DNA of 64,000 nt, taken from Maricaulaceae bacterium. Lineage in GTDB: Bacteria; Pseudomonadota; Alphaproteobacteria; Caulobacterales; Maricaulaceae. The stretch covers positions 834,224 to 898,223 of the forward strand of contig JAHCJP010000001.1 of the NCBI GenBank assembly GCA_026126205.1, read 5' to 3'. Position numbers and translations under genes: made by a program. The notes under the pieces were generated by a model, which did no database searches, was not told the origin of the DNA, and worked only from the letters and a program-made list of their open reading frames with translations. How positions within the stretch are numbered: the first letter of the stretch is position 1; every line of letters starts with the position of its first letter. Of this stretch, positions 34,859 through 43,066 are shown in pieces.

Positions 34859-35662
34859 TCAGTCCGCGGCGATGATCTCCAGCCGTTCGGGATGGTCGAT
34901 CGAGATCATCGGCCCGTTCTCGGCGTAGACCCAGCCACGCACCCGCACCTGCGCATCCTCCAGCGTCAGCAGGTCCACCCCCTCCGCCGCGAAGCGCCGG
35001 GCGGCGGCGGGCGCGACCGAGATGGTGAAATCGGTGCGGTAGTCGAAACCGAAATTCAGATACACGCGCCCGCGCACATTGGCGGCCGAGATCACCCGCC
35101 CCTCCACGATCTGCACGCTGTCCAGATACAGCGCCAGTTCGTTGGGATCGGCGCTGCGCACCGCATAGGCCGCATCGACCCACAGGCCGCGGCCCGCCGC
35201 CCGCGCCTCTGCTTCCGCCGCATACAGCGCCGCCGTCCCGCGCCGGGCGTCGAGATCGGTATAGACGCGGGCGTGGCCGGCGCGGACCAGCGCCTCCTGC
35301 AGCCACACCTCGCCCTCCGGCGTCTCCACGAACACCTGCGCCAGCGCGCGGCCATAGCGGTCGGTCACCGGGCCAGCGTCATGGGCGAGCCGCGCCGGGC
35401 GGTCCAGCGCCAGCGCCGTCAGCGCCGCGATCGCCGCCGCGCCCGCCGGTTCATCGCGGGCCGGAATGCGCACCGCCGCCGGGCGCACGCGCAGCGTCTC
35501 CCCCTCCACGGTTCGCAGGGTCAGCGCGCCGGTATCGCCCACCGCCGTCACCACGCCCGCATCCGCCATCACGAAGGCCGGCGGCGGCGGCGGCGCCTCC
35601 GCCGCCTCGCGCGCCTCGCAGGCGCCCAGCATCAGGCCTATCGCCGCGATCACCCCCCGCAT
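34859..35662 (-). CDS. Thermonuclease-like (SNase fold) lipoprotein, active site doubtful
   Basis: A 267-residue lipoprotein with lipobox MLGAC (Cys15) and a Pro-rich linker. The SNase-like domain spans about residues 35-165 (GALTLRTVEGETLRVRP, then GPVTDRYGRALAQVFVE, then WLQEALVRAGHARVY, then EARAAGRGLWVDAAYAV). The DRYGR-x-LA block keeps the arginine equivalent to Arg87 of staphylococcal nuclease, but the earlier Arg and Glu are hard to place (PARDEP), so catalysis is uncertain. The C-terminal 100 residues form an extra beta-rich region with GRVYLNFGFDYRTDF and RVRGWVYAENGPMISIDHPERLEII, found in related secreted proteins. Confidence 0.8.
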   Translation of the reverse strand: MRGVIAAIGLMLGACEAREAAEAPPPPPAFVMADAGVVTAVGDTGALTLRTVEGETLRVRPAAVRIPARDEPAGAAAIAALTALALDRPARLAHDAGPVTDRYGRALAQVFVETPEGEVWLQEALVRAGHARVYTDLDARRGTAALYAAEAEARAAGRGLWVDAAYAVRSADPNELALYLDSVQIVEGRVISAANVRGRVYLNFGFDYRTDFTISVAPAAARRFAAEGVDLLTLEDAQVRVRGWVYAENGPMISIDHPERLEIIAAD

Positions 35663-35745
35663 CGGCCCAGCCTAGCGCGGGCGCGCCGCCCGTAAAAGCA
35701 AAGCCGCCTTCCCTGCGCCGCCCGGCGCCGCTATCTAGGCCGCAC

Positions 35746-35821
35746 GGCCCCGTAGCTCAGGGGATAGAGCACCGGTTTCCTAAACCGGGTGTCGCAGGTT
35801 CGAATCCTGCCGGGGCCGCCA
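35746..35821 (+). tRNA. tRNA-Arg (anticodon CCT)
   Basis: 76 bases including the encoded CCA. Acceptor GGCCCCG pairs with CGGGGCC. The D arm is AGCTCAGGGGATAGAGC. The anticodon stem CCGGT/ACCGG encloses the loop TTCCTAA (anticodon CCT), and the T arm is CAGGTTCGAATCCTG. It reads AGG. No integrase or attachment-site repeat is visible nearby. Confidence 0.97.
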
Positions 35822-35833
35822 GCGGTTCGGGCC

Positions 35834-36976
35834 TCACCCCTCCAGCAAGGTGCGGACGCGCAGATAGTCCGACACGTCCTTGAAGGTCAGCAGGCCGGCG
35901 AGGCGGCCGTTATCGGTCACCAGCAGGCCGCCATAGGGGCTGCGCGCCAGCCGGGTCAGCGCCGTGGCCGCGTCGTCGTCCGGCGCGGCCGAGCCGGCCA
36001 CGGACGGCGCGGCCATGATGGCGCGCACGGGCGTGGCGGCCCATATCTGGCGCGGCAGTTTCTTCACCTGCGACTCGCTGACCGCGCCGATCACTCGTTC
36101 GCCGTCCAGCACCGGGAACAGGCGGTGATGGCGGGGGTAGAGCAGGCGTTCGACGAAGTCGGCGACGCTCATCTCCGCGCCGGCGGCGTCAACATCCGTC
36201 ACCATCAGTTCGCGCACCTTCACCCCGGCGAGGAAGCGCCGCGCCTGAACATCGCGCCAGGCCGCGCCCGAGGCGCCGAACAGGAAGGTTCCGATCAGCA
36301 CCCACCACAGCCCGGCGACCAGCGCGCCGGACAGCGCGGCAAACCCGCCCAGCGCCATCAGCAGCACGGCGAAAATGCGCCCGCCGCGCGTGGCCGTGCG
36401 CGTGGCGGCATAGCGGTCTCCGCCCGCCATCCACAGAATGGCGCGGAACACCCGGCCGCCATCGAGCGGAAAGGCGGGCAGCATGTTGAACACCGCCAGC
36501 ACGATGTTCAGCAGGCCGAGATAATGGACCACGGCGGCCAGCGGCGGCCCCGGCGTCTCCGCCTCCGCCGCCCCGCCCATCAGCGCCGCCAGCCACAGCA
36601 GCAGCGCGCCGAGGATGACGCTGACCACCGGCCCGGCGATGGCCATCAACAGCTCGGTCTTCGGACTGTCCGGTTCTTCCTCCAGCTCCGCCGCGCCGCC
36701 GAACAGGAACAGCGAGATCTGGTTGATCGGCATGCCGAAGGCGCGCCCGACCAGCGTGTGGGCGAACTCATGAATGATGATCGACAGCGACAGGCCGATC
36801 ACCGCGATCAGCGCCATCAGCCAGTAGGCGGCGACGGGCAGGCCCTCGTAAAGCTGGGGAAACACGCCATAGGCCAGCGACCACGCGACCAGGAAGGCCA
36901 GGATCAGCCAGGTGGGATCGACGCGCAGGCGCACGCCGAACAGGCGAAAGGCGATCAGGCTGGGCCGGGCGGTCAT
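35834..36976 (-). CDS. Site-2 protease family M50 metalloprotease with CBS domains
   Basis: A 380-residue membrane protease. The zinc motif HEFAH lies at residues 69-73 inside a helix (LSLSIIIHEFAHTLVGRAFGM), and the third ligand is in NMLPAFPLDGGRVFRAIL. About six hydrophobic helices precede a C-terminal pair of CBS domains (VKVRELMVTDVDAAGAEMSVADF, then APSVAGSAAPDDDAATAL). This is the Rip3/SpoIVFB-like CBS class that cleaves membrane-bound substrates and may sense nucleotides. The open frame extends over 1 kb upstream across the divergent dipeptidase gene, but the protein starts at 36976. The stop lies 12 bases from the tRNA-Arg. Confidence 0.92.
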   Translation of the reverse strand: MTARPSLIAFRLFGVRLRVDPTWLILAFLVAWSLAYGVFPQLYEGLPVAAYWLMALIAVIGLSLSIIIHEFAHTLVGRAFGMPINQISLFLFGGAAELEEEPDSPKTELLMAIAGPVVSVILGALLLWLAALMGGAAEAETPGPPLAAVVHYLGLLNIVLAVFNMLPAFPLDGGRVFRAILWMAGGDRYAATRTATRGGRIFAVLLMALGGFAALSGALVAGLWWVLIGTFLFGASGAAWRDVQARRFLAGVKVRELMVTDVDAAGAEMSVADFVERLLYPRHHRLFPVLDGERVIGAVSESQVKKLPRQIWAATPVRAIMAAPSVAGSAAPDDDAATALTRLARSPYGGLLVTDNGRLAGLLTFKDVSDYLRVRTLLEG

Positions 36977-37111
36977 GGCGAACCCCGCTATTTGCTGCGC
37001 CCGCCGATAATGCGCCCCGCGACGCGCGCGGCAAGGCGTCATTGACGATTCGACAAAGCGATGCCGCTGCTTAAGCTGCGTTCGCCCGCCGCGATTTTCC
37101 GGAGTCCTCGC

Positions 37112-38353
37112 ATGATCAGAGCCGCCGTCTGCGCCGCCGCCCTCGCCCTGGCCACCGCGCCCGCCATGGCGCAGGTAACGCCGGAGGAGGCCCGCGCCAT
37201 CCACGACCGCATCCTGGTGATGGACACCCATCTCGACACGCCGATGCTGGTGGCGATGCCCGGCTTCAACATCATGAACCGGCACAGCTTCGCCCGGCAC
37301 ATGTCGCAGGTGGACCTGCCGCGCATGATCGAGGGCGGGCTGGATGGCGGTTTCTGGGTGATCTACACGCCGCAGGGGCCGCGCACCGAGGAGGGAAACG
37401 CCGCCGCCCTGCAGGCGGCGCTGGCCCGCGCCCGCGCCATTCACGGCATGATCGAGGCCAACCCGGAGCATTTCGAACTGGCGACCCATTCGTCCGACGC
37501 CCACCGCATCGCGGCGGCGGGACGGCGCGTGGTCTATATCAGCATCGAGAACAGCTATCCGCTGTCCGGCCGGCCGGAGATGGTCGAGACCTTTTATGAT
37601 CTCGGCGTGCGGATGATCGGCCCGGTGCATTCGCGCAACAATGATTTCGCCGACTCCACCACAGACGAGCCGGAATGGAACGGGCTGAGCGAGGCTGGCC
37701 GCGAACTGGTGCGCGAGGCCAACCGGCTGGGCATGATCCTCGACGCCTCGCACGCCCATGACCTCGCCTTCGACGACATGGTGGAGCTGTCGGCGACGCC
37801 GATCATCCTGTCGCACTCCGGCCCGCGCGCGGTTTATGACCACCCGCGCAACATCAGCGACGAACGCCTGCTGCGCCTGGCCGAGACCGGCGGCGTGATC
37901 CAGATGAACGCGCTCGGCGCCTTCCTGACCGAGCTGCCGCCGCCGTCGGAAGAACGCGTCGCGGCCCTGCGTGAGCTGCAGCAGCGCTTTGGCCCGCGCG
38001 GCCAGATGGGGCCTGAAGAGCGCGCCGAATGGCTGGAGGCGATGGCCGAGGTCAACGAGCGCCATCCCGCGCCGCGCGCCACCTTCGAGGACTTCATGGA
38101 CCATCTGCTGCACACGCTGGACCTGATCGGGCCGGACCATGTCGGCATCGGCGCCGACTGGGACGGCGGCGGCGGCGTGGCCGGCATGGAGGACGTCTCG
38201 CAGATCCCCCGCATCACCGAGCGCCTGCTGAACGAGGGCTATAGCGAAGAAGACATCGAGAAGATCTGGAGCGGCAATGTGCTGCGCCTGCTGCGCGCGG
38301 CGGAAGACCACGCCGCCGCCCTGCGCGCGGCCGAAGAAGGGGACGGCGCCTGA
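37112..38353 (+). CDS. Membrane dipeptidase (M19 renal dipeptidase family), secreted
   Basis: A 413-residue secreted zinc dipeptidase. The signal peptide is about 20 residues (ending AMAQVT). Metal ligands appear in MDTHLDTP, the bridging Glu in YISIENSYPLSG, His in IGPVHSRNN and ILSHSGPRAVYDHPRN, and Asp in GADWDGGGGV, as in M19. Start 37112 is preferred because CCGGAG lies 8 bases upstream and a signal peptide then begins the protein. Its TGA shares a base with the start of the SDR gene, so the two are co-translated. Confidence 0.93.
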   Translation: MIRAAVCAAALALATAPAMAQVTPEEARAIHDRILVMDTHLDTPMLVAMPGFNIMNRHSFARHMSQVDLPRMIEGGLDGGFWVIYTPQGPRTEEGNAAALQAALARARAIHGMIEANPEHFELATHSSDAHRIAAAGRRVVYISIENSYPLSGRPEMVETFYDLGVRMIGPVHSRNNDFADSTTDEPEWNGLSEAGRELVREANRLGMILDASHAHDLAFDDMVELSATPIILSHSGPRAVYDHPRNISDERLLRLAETGGVIQMNALGAFLTELPPPSEERVAALRELQQRFGPRGQMGPEERAEWLEAMAEVNERHPAPRATFEDFMDHLLHTLDLIGPDHVGIGADWDGGGGVAGMEDVSQIPRITERLLNEGYSEEDIEKIWSGNVLRLLRAAEDHAAALRAAEEGDGA

Positions 38354-39147
38354 TGGACTTCAAGGGCAAGGTGGCGGCGATCACCGGCGGCGCCGGCGGC
38401 ATCGGCGCGGCGCTGGCGCGGGCGCTGCACGCGCGCGGCGCGAAGGTGGCGGCATGCGATCTCGACGGCGCGGCGGCGGAGAAGACCGGCGCCGCCTGCG
38501 GCGGGTTCGGCATGGCGGCGGACGTGTCGAACGAGGCCGATGTCGCCCGCTTCATAAACGCCGTGGAGCGCCGCCTCGGCCCCATAGACCTTTATTTCTC
38601 CAACGCCGGGGTCGGCTTTTCGGACGGTCCGCTGTGGGGCGCGGCGGACGCGCCCAACCGCGTGTGGGAGACGCAATGGGCGGTCAATGTGATGGCCAGC
38701 GTTTACGCCGCGCGGCTGGTGGCCCCGAAAATGGCGGCGCGCGGAGCGGGCGCGTTCGTGATCACGGCCTCGGCCGCCGGGGTGCTGCACCAGATCGGCG
38801 ACACGGCCTATTCGGCCACCAAGAGCGCCGCCGTGGCGCTGGCCGAGGGGCTGGCGATCGCATACGGCGATGCGGGCGTGCAGGTGCACTGCCTGTGTCC
38901 GCAATACGTCAGGACCGGCATGACCAAGGACCTGGCGGCCGAGATGACCGGCGTCGACGGCATGATCAGCGCCGAAGAGGCGGCGGAGACCACGCTTAAA
39001 GCCCTGGAAGACAACCGGTTTCTGATTCTCACCCATGCCGTGACCGGCGAGCATTTCATGCGCAAGGCCGGCGACCGAGACCGCTGGCTGAAAGGCATGC
39101 GGGGCCTGCGCGCCATGCTGGTCGAAAAGCTGGGCCGGCCTTTCTAG
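38353..39147 (+). CDS. Short-chain dehydrogenase/reductase
   Basis: A 264-residue classical SDR. The cofactor loop is TGGAGGIGAALARAL near the N-terminus. Asp at CDLDGAAAEKTG favours NAD. NAG appears in YFSNAGVGFSDGP. The catalytic Ser/Tyr/Lys set is ITASAAGVLHQIGDTAYSATKSAA. The substrate is unknown; the C-terminal KAGDRDRWLKGMRGLRAMLVEKLG is like SDRs involved in hydrophobic alcohol oxidation. It is translationally coupled to the upstream dipeptidase (TGATG), although no shared pathway is evident. Confidence 0.92.
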   Translation: MDFKGKVAAITGGAGGIGAALARALHARGAKVAACDLDGAAAEKTGAACGGFGMAADVSNEADVARFINAVERRLGPIDLYFSNAGVGFSDGPLWGAADAPNRVWETQWAVNVMASVYAARLVAPKMAARGAGAFVITASAAGVLHQIGDTAYSATKSAAVALAEGLAIAYGDAGVQVHCLCPQYVRTGMTKDLAAEMTGVDGMISAEEAAETTLKALEDNRFLILTHAVTGEHFMRKAGDRDRWLKGMRGLRAMLVEKLGRPF

Positions 39148-39148
39148 G

Positions 39149-39925
39149 CTAGGGAATCAAGCCAATGACCCCGCCCTGGCCGCCGAAGGGGCCGCCGCGG
39201 GCGCGGCGCGACGAGAAGAAGCGCTGATCCGCGAAGGTGCAGAGCGGAATTCGCTCTATATTTCCGGGTCTTAGCCCGGCGGAGACCAATTGCCGCCGCA
39301 CCGCCTCGGACACGTCCAGCACCGCGCCGCCTTCCGCATCGCGCGGGCCGGTCAACCCTTCGTCCAAGCCGCTGAAAACGCGTGCGAATTCCTCCAGCAC
39401 CTCCGGCCCGACGCGGTAATTGGCCTTCGACACCGCCGGGCCGATGGCGGCGAAAAGCCGTTGCGGATCAGAGCCATAGGCGGACCGCATCGCCCGCACG
39501 GTCTCGCCGGCGATATCCTGCACCGCGCCGCGCCAGCCGGAATGGACCGCCGCCACGGCAGGCCGAACCGGGTCGAACAGTAAAACCGGCGTGCAATCAG
39601 CGGTTTGCGCCACCAGGCCCAGCCCCGGCCGGTCGGTGATCAGGGCGTCGCCCTCCCCCGCCCCGGCGCCGTTTTCCGGCGCGGAATCGACGCGCAGAAC
39701 CGTGCGGCCATGCACCTGCCGCGCGAAGACAAGCGCCTGTAATCCAAGCGCTTTTCGCACCCGCTCGCGGTTCTTGGCCACGCGCGCCGCGTCGTCGCCG
39801 CGCGACAGGGTGAGGTTCAGGCTTTCATACGGCCCCTCGCTCACCCCGCCCTCGCGGGTGGTGAAGGCGTGCGCGACACGGTCTCCGGCCAGCACGCCGG
39901 CCTGCAACAAACCCGGTCCCAACAC
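39149..39925 (-). CDS. pgeF: Peptidoglycan editing factor PgeF (laccase domain/YfiH family)
   Basis: A 258-residue cytoplasmic protein with every YfiH landmark: AFTTREGGVSEGPYESLNL, FARQVHGRTV, LVAQTADCTPVLLFDP (Cys ligand), AVHSGWRGAVQDIAGETV (His ligand), AIGPAVSKANYRVGPEV and the final FFSSRRARG. Zinc-dependent PgeF removes UDP-MurNAc-L-Ser-type mistakes in peptidoglycan precursors. The start is GTG at 39925 with GAGGTA 8 bases upstream. It is convergent with the SDR gene, with one base between stops. Confidence 0.94.
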   Translation of the reverse strand: MLGPGLLQAGVLAGDRVAHAFTTREGGVSEGPYESLNLTLSRGDDAARVAKNRERVRKALGLQALVFARQVHGRTVLRVDSAPENGAGAGEGDALITDRPGLGLVAQTADCTPVLLFDPVRPAVAAVHSGWRGAVQDIAGETVRAMRSAYGSDPQRLFAAIGPAVSKANYRVGPEVLEEFARVFSGLDEGLTGPRDAEGGAVLDVSEAVRRQLVSAGLRPGNIERIPLCTFADQRFFSSRRARGGPFGGQGGVIGLIP

Positions 39926-40164
39926 TGCGCTTACCTCTACCTTCCATCCCCTCTAACACCCCCCTATTACACCGCGTCCACCCTCACAAACACCACCCGG
40001 CGCCGCGGCGGGCGGCGGCGCCCCGGTTCCCGGCGCGGCGGGCGGAAATTGCGGGGATAGCGCCGGGCGGGAATACGGGGATAGCGCGGCACTTATCCCC
40101 ACCGGGGTGAAACCGGGTTATGATCGCAACCTGAAGGTCAAGAAACCCGGCCATGGGGAGCGCC

Positions 40165-40992
40165 ATGAAAATCGACAACCACCGCCTGATCCTCGACGAC
40201 GGAACCCCGGCCCCGTTCCGGCAGACGCCGAATGTCAGCGCCGGGCGCACGCTCGACCCGCGCTTCCTGGTCATGCACTACACGGCGGGGCGGAATTTCC
40301 AGTCGTCGGTGAGCTGGCTGACCGACGCGGCGGCCAAGGCCTCGGCCCATCTCGTCATCGGGCGCGGCGGCGAGATCGCCCAGCTCGCCCCGTTCGACGC
40401 CGTCACCTGGCATGCCGGGGTCTCGCAATGGCGCGGTCTTTCGGGCCTGAACGCCTATTCCATCGGCATCGAGCTCGACAACGCCGGGCCGCTGACGCGC
40501 ACCGCCGCCGGCGGGTTCTCGGCCTGGTTCGGCGGCGCCTACAAGCCCGAAGACGCCATCGAGGCGACCCACAAGAACGAATCCGCCCCGCGCTTCTGGC
40601 ATCGCTACTCGGACGACCAGATCGACATCGCGGCGCGCATCGCCGCGCTGCTGACCGCCGAATACGGGCTGGAGGACGTGATCGGCCATGACGACATCTC
40701 GCCGGGGCGCAAGGCCGACCCCGGCCCGGCCTTCCCGCTGGCCGCGGTGCGCGCCCGCGCCATCGGCCGCGCGCAGGAAGACAAGGTCAAGGCCGAGACG
40801 ACGGCGAACCTGAACATCCGCACCGGCCCCGGCACGGGGTTCGAGCGCCTGCCCGAAAGCCCGCTGAAAGCGGGCACGAAACTGCACATCCTGTCCGAAC
40901 AGGGGTCATGGTGCTCGGTCGAGGTGCTGGACGCCCAGGGCCGCCCCACCGCCACCGGCTGGGTGCATGGCGATTACGTGAGGGTGGTTTAG
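40165..40992 (+). CDS. N-acetylmuramoyl-L-alanine amidase with SH3b domain
   Basis: A 275-residue cell-wall hydrolase. The amidase_2 (AmpD-like) domain spans residues about 25-195: LVMHYTAGRNFQSSV with the first zinc His, SAHLVIGRGGEIAQLAPFDAVTWHAG, YSIGIELDNAG, and GHDDISPGRKADPGPAF with the remaining ligands. A C-terminal bacterial SH3 domain follows (ANLNIRTGPGTGFERLPESPL to GWVHGDYVRVV), likely binding peptidoglycan. No signal peptide is visible. Start 40165 has GGGGAG just upstream; 40153 is possible. The upstream gap holds two copies of GGGGATAGCGC, 24 bases apart. Confidence 0.92.
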   Translation: MKIDNHRLILDDGTPAPFRQTPNVSAGRTLDPRFLVMHYTAGRNFQSSVSWLTDAAAKASAHLVIGRGGEIAQLAPFDAVTWHAGVSQWRGLSGLNAYSIGIELDNAGPLTRTAAGGFSAWFGGAYKPEDAIEATHKNESAPRFWHRYSDDQIDIAARIAALLTAEYGLEDVIGHDDISPGRKADPGPAFPLAAVRARAIGRAQEDKVKAETTANLNIRTGPGTGFERLPESPLKAGTKLHILSEQGSWCSVEVLDAQGRPTATGWVHGDYVRVV

Positions 40993-41019
40993 GCTGGCTC
41001 CAAGCTTCCCATTCCACTC

Positions 41020-41085
41020 CCCATCCCTCATCCTGAGGCGCGACCCCGGCCTTGAGCCGGGGGAGCCACGAAGGACGGGGGATGA
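41020..41085. repeat. Intergenic palindromic repeat (family A, copy 3, single arm)
   Basis: One arm of the repeat: ATCCCTCATCCTGAGGCG, a central CCCCGGC-TTGA-GCCGGGG hairpin, and GAGCCACGAAGGACGGGGGAT. Its right edge runs into the start codon region of the GIY-YIG gene (ATG at 41082), so the repeat supplies that gene's leader and ribosome-binding region. Confidence 0.75.
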
Positions 41086-41393
41086 GCATGTTCGCCTTCG
41101 TCTACATTCTGCGCTGCGCGGACGGATCGTACTATGTCGGCTCCCACCGCGGCGACGACGTGATGACCCGCGTCGTCCAGCACCAGGCGGGCGAGGGCGG
41201 GGATTACACGCGCCGCCGCCTGCCGGTGACGCTCGTCTATTCGGACTGGTTCGACCGCGCCGAGGACGCGGTGGCGGCGGAACGGCGGCTGAAGGGCTGG
41301 TCGCGGGCCAAGAAGGAGGCGCTGGTCCGCGGCGACGGGGCGGCGCTGAAGGCGCTCTCGCGCGGCCGGACCGGAAAGCCGAAACCGCCCTGA
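41082..41393 (+). CDS. GIY-YIG nuclease-domain protein, repeat-flanked
   Basis: A 103-residue single-domain protein. The N-terminal FVYILRCADGSYYVGSHRG is the GIY-YIG motif (YVY and YVG variants), RVVQHQ supplies the catalytic Arg region, DYTRRRLPVTLVYSDWF is the core strand, and AAERRLKGWSRAKKEALVRGD contains the conserved Glu. It resembles the short UPF0213-like nucleases of unknown role. ATG codons at 41082 and 41088 are both plausible; both lie at the edge of palindrome copy 3, and copy 4 begins 19 bases after the stop. That bracketing suggests it belongs to or moves with the repeat family (inference). Confidence 0.88.
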   Translation: MSMFAFVYILRCADGSYYVGSHRGDDVMTRVVQHQAGEGGDYTRRRLPVTLVYSDWFDRAEDAVAAERRLKGWSRAKKEALVRGDGAALKALSRGRTGKPKPP

Positions 41394-41411
41394 CCGGCGC
41401 CTGGCTGGACT

Positions 41412-41538
41412 CCCTCGTCCTTCGTGGCTCAGCCCCGGATTAAACCCGGGGCTTCGCACCTCAGGATGAGGGGGTTTGAGATTCTACCCACCCCCTCACC
41501 CTGAGGTGCTGACGAAGTCAGCCACGAAGGGCGAGGGC
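41412..41538. repeat. Intergenic palindromic repeat, dimeric (family A, copy 4)
   Basis: Arm one (41412-41474) is CCCTCGTCCTTCGTGGCTC, an AGCCCCGG/CCGGGGCT hairpin, then GCACCTCAGGATGAGGGGG. Arm two (41491-41538) is the reverse: CCCCCTCACCCTGAGGTGC, a CTGACGAAGTCAG hairpin, GCCACGAAGGGCGAGGGC. It lies between the GIY-YIG and selO stops and matches copy 2 closely outside the hairpin centres. Confidence 0.82.
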
Positions 41539-41549
41539 TTCAGACGCCC

Positions 41550-42995
41550 CTACCCCTCCAGAAATCCGGTTCGAGCACAGCCGAGGGCGTAGCCGCGGCG
41601 GGCGTCGCCGATATCGGCCAGCAGGGCGGTCAGCGCGCTCCAGTCGTCGGCTTCATGCACCGGCGCCCAGGCGGCCTCCATCACCTCGATGGTCAGATGC
41701 ACCGGCGCCTCGCGCGCGAAATAAGGGTGTTTCAGCCGCTGCGGCCGGTCGGCCTCGTGATCCGCCCACGCCGCGCGCAGGGCGGCGAAGGCCGGGCCGG
41801 CATAGTGGGCCTTGCGCGCGCCGTTCAGCGCCCGCTGCGCGCTGGCCTCGCCGCCGAACCAGTCGAAAAACGGCGCCTCCCACGCCACCCCGCTTTCACG
41901 CATGAATTCCAGCAGCGCCTTCAGCAGCGCCTCGCCGGCGGCCTCGCCCGCCGGTTTCAGGCCCAGACGGCGCAGGAAGGCGGTTTGCACTTCGGCCTTG
42001 TAGGCGCCCGGAAAACCGTTCAGCGCCGTGATCAGCGCCTCGCGCTCTCCCACCGCCAGCAGCGCCCCGGCCAGTTGTTGCAGCGCCCAGAACACCGCCT
42101 CCGGCTGGCGGGCGTAACAGTATAATCCGGTTTCGTCGAAATAGGCGGCGGTGAAGCCCGGTTCGTAATGCGGCAGGAAGCGCCAGGGGCCGTAATCGAA
42201 ACTCTCGCCGGTGACGTTCAGATTGTCGGTGTTCAGCACGCCGTGAACGAAGCCCGCCGCCATCCACTGCGCGGCCAGGCGGGCGCTGGCGCGCACCACC
42301 GCGTCAAGAAACGCCGCGGCGCGGGCCGGGCCGTCCGTCTGCTCCAGATGCGGATAATAGGCCGCGACGCAATGATCCAGCAGGGCGGCGATATTGTCTG
42401 GCCGGTTCTCGAAGGCGTGGCGCTGGAAACTGCCGAAGCGGACATGGGAATGCTGCAGCCGGGTGAGCACGGCCGAGCGCGTGGGCGAGGGTTCGTCATG
42501 GCGGGTCAGGGCCTCGCCGGTCTCGAACACCGCGAAGGCTTTCGAGGTATAGACGCCCAGCGCCTCCAGCATCTGCGCGGCCAGCACCTCGCGCACCGCG
42601 CCCTTCAGGGTCAGGCGCCCGTCGGCGGTGCGCGACCATGGCGTCTGGCCGGACCCTTTCGTGCCGAAGTCCAGCAAGCGCCCGTCCGGCGCCCGGAACT
42701 GGGCGAACAGGAAGCCGCGGCCATCGCCGATCTGGGGGTTGTAATGGCGGAACTGGTGGCCGTGATAGCGCATGGCGACCGGCGGGCGGTCATAGCCCGG
42801 CAAAGGCTCGAAACGCGCGAAATGCGCGATGCGCCGTTCGGGCGTCAGATCGCCAAGGCCGATCTCGTCCGCCCAGCGCGTGTTCCAGAACCGTTCGATG
42901 GTCTCGGGAAATTCCGCCGGCGCCGCCACGTCGCCGAAATCATCGCCCAGAAGCGCATAGCGGACTTCCGGGGCGAAGGCGGGGGCGCGGGTCAT
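41550..42995 (-). CDS. selO: Protein adenylyltransferase SelO (YdiU)
   Basis: A 481-residue pseudokinase-fold enzyme that transfers AMP to protein Ser/Thr/Tyr. Signatures: PVAMRYHGHQFRHYNPQIGDGRGF, FGTKGSGQTPWSRTADGRLTL (nucleotide loop), EALGVYTSKAFAVFETG, RFGSFQRHAF, and the active-site FVHGVLNTDNLNVTGESFDYGPW with the metal-binding Asn and Asp. It ends GCARTGFLEG, with an ordinary Cys near the C-terminus and no in-frame TGA to suggest selenocysteine. A repeat lies on each side. Confidence 0.94.
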   Translation of the reverse strand: MTRAPAFAPEVRYALLGDDFGDVAAPAEFPETIERFWNTRWADEIGLGDLTPERRIAHFARFEPLPGYDRPPVAMRYHGHQFRHYNPQIGDGRGFLFAQFRAPDGRLLDFGTKGSGQTPWSRTADGRLTLKGAVREVLAAQMLEALGVYTSKAFAVFETGEALTRHDEPSPTRSAVLTRLQHSHVRFGSFQRHAFENRPDNIAALLDHCVAAYYPHLEQTDGPARAAAFLDAVVRASARLAAQWMAAGFVHGVLNTDNLNVTGESFDYGPWRFLPHYEPGFTAAYFDETGLYCYARQPEAVFWALQQLAGALLAVGEREALITALNGFPGAYKAEVQTAFLRRLGLKPAGEAAGEALLKALLEFMRESGVAWEAPFFDWFGGEASAQRALNGARKAHYAGPAFAALRAAWADHEADRPQRLKHPYFAREAPVHLTIEVMEAAWAPVHEADDWSALTALLADIGDARRGYALGCARTGFLEG

Positions 42996-43066
42996 GCCCT
43001 GTCAGCTAGGCCGCGCGGCGGCGCAGGGCAAGGGGCGGCGCCCTCTCGCCCCTGCGTTTCAGGCCA

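Noticed and set aside
35746..35821. tRNA-Arg as an integration site for a genomic island
   Set aside because: No integrase, direct repeat of the tRNA 3' end or change in gene type is seen on either side.
36977..38311. N-terminal extension of the site-2 protease reading frame
   Set aside because: The extension is antisense to the M19 dipeptidase, and the protease begins naturally at 36976.
41020..41538. CRISPR-like array from the repeated palindromes
   Set aside because: Repeats are irregularly spaced, face each other and lack uniform spacers; no cas genes are present.
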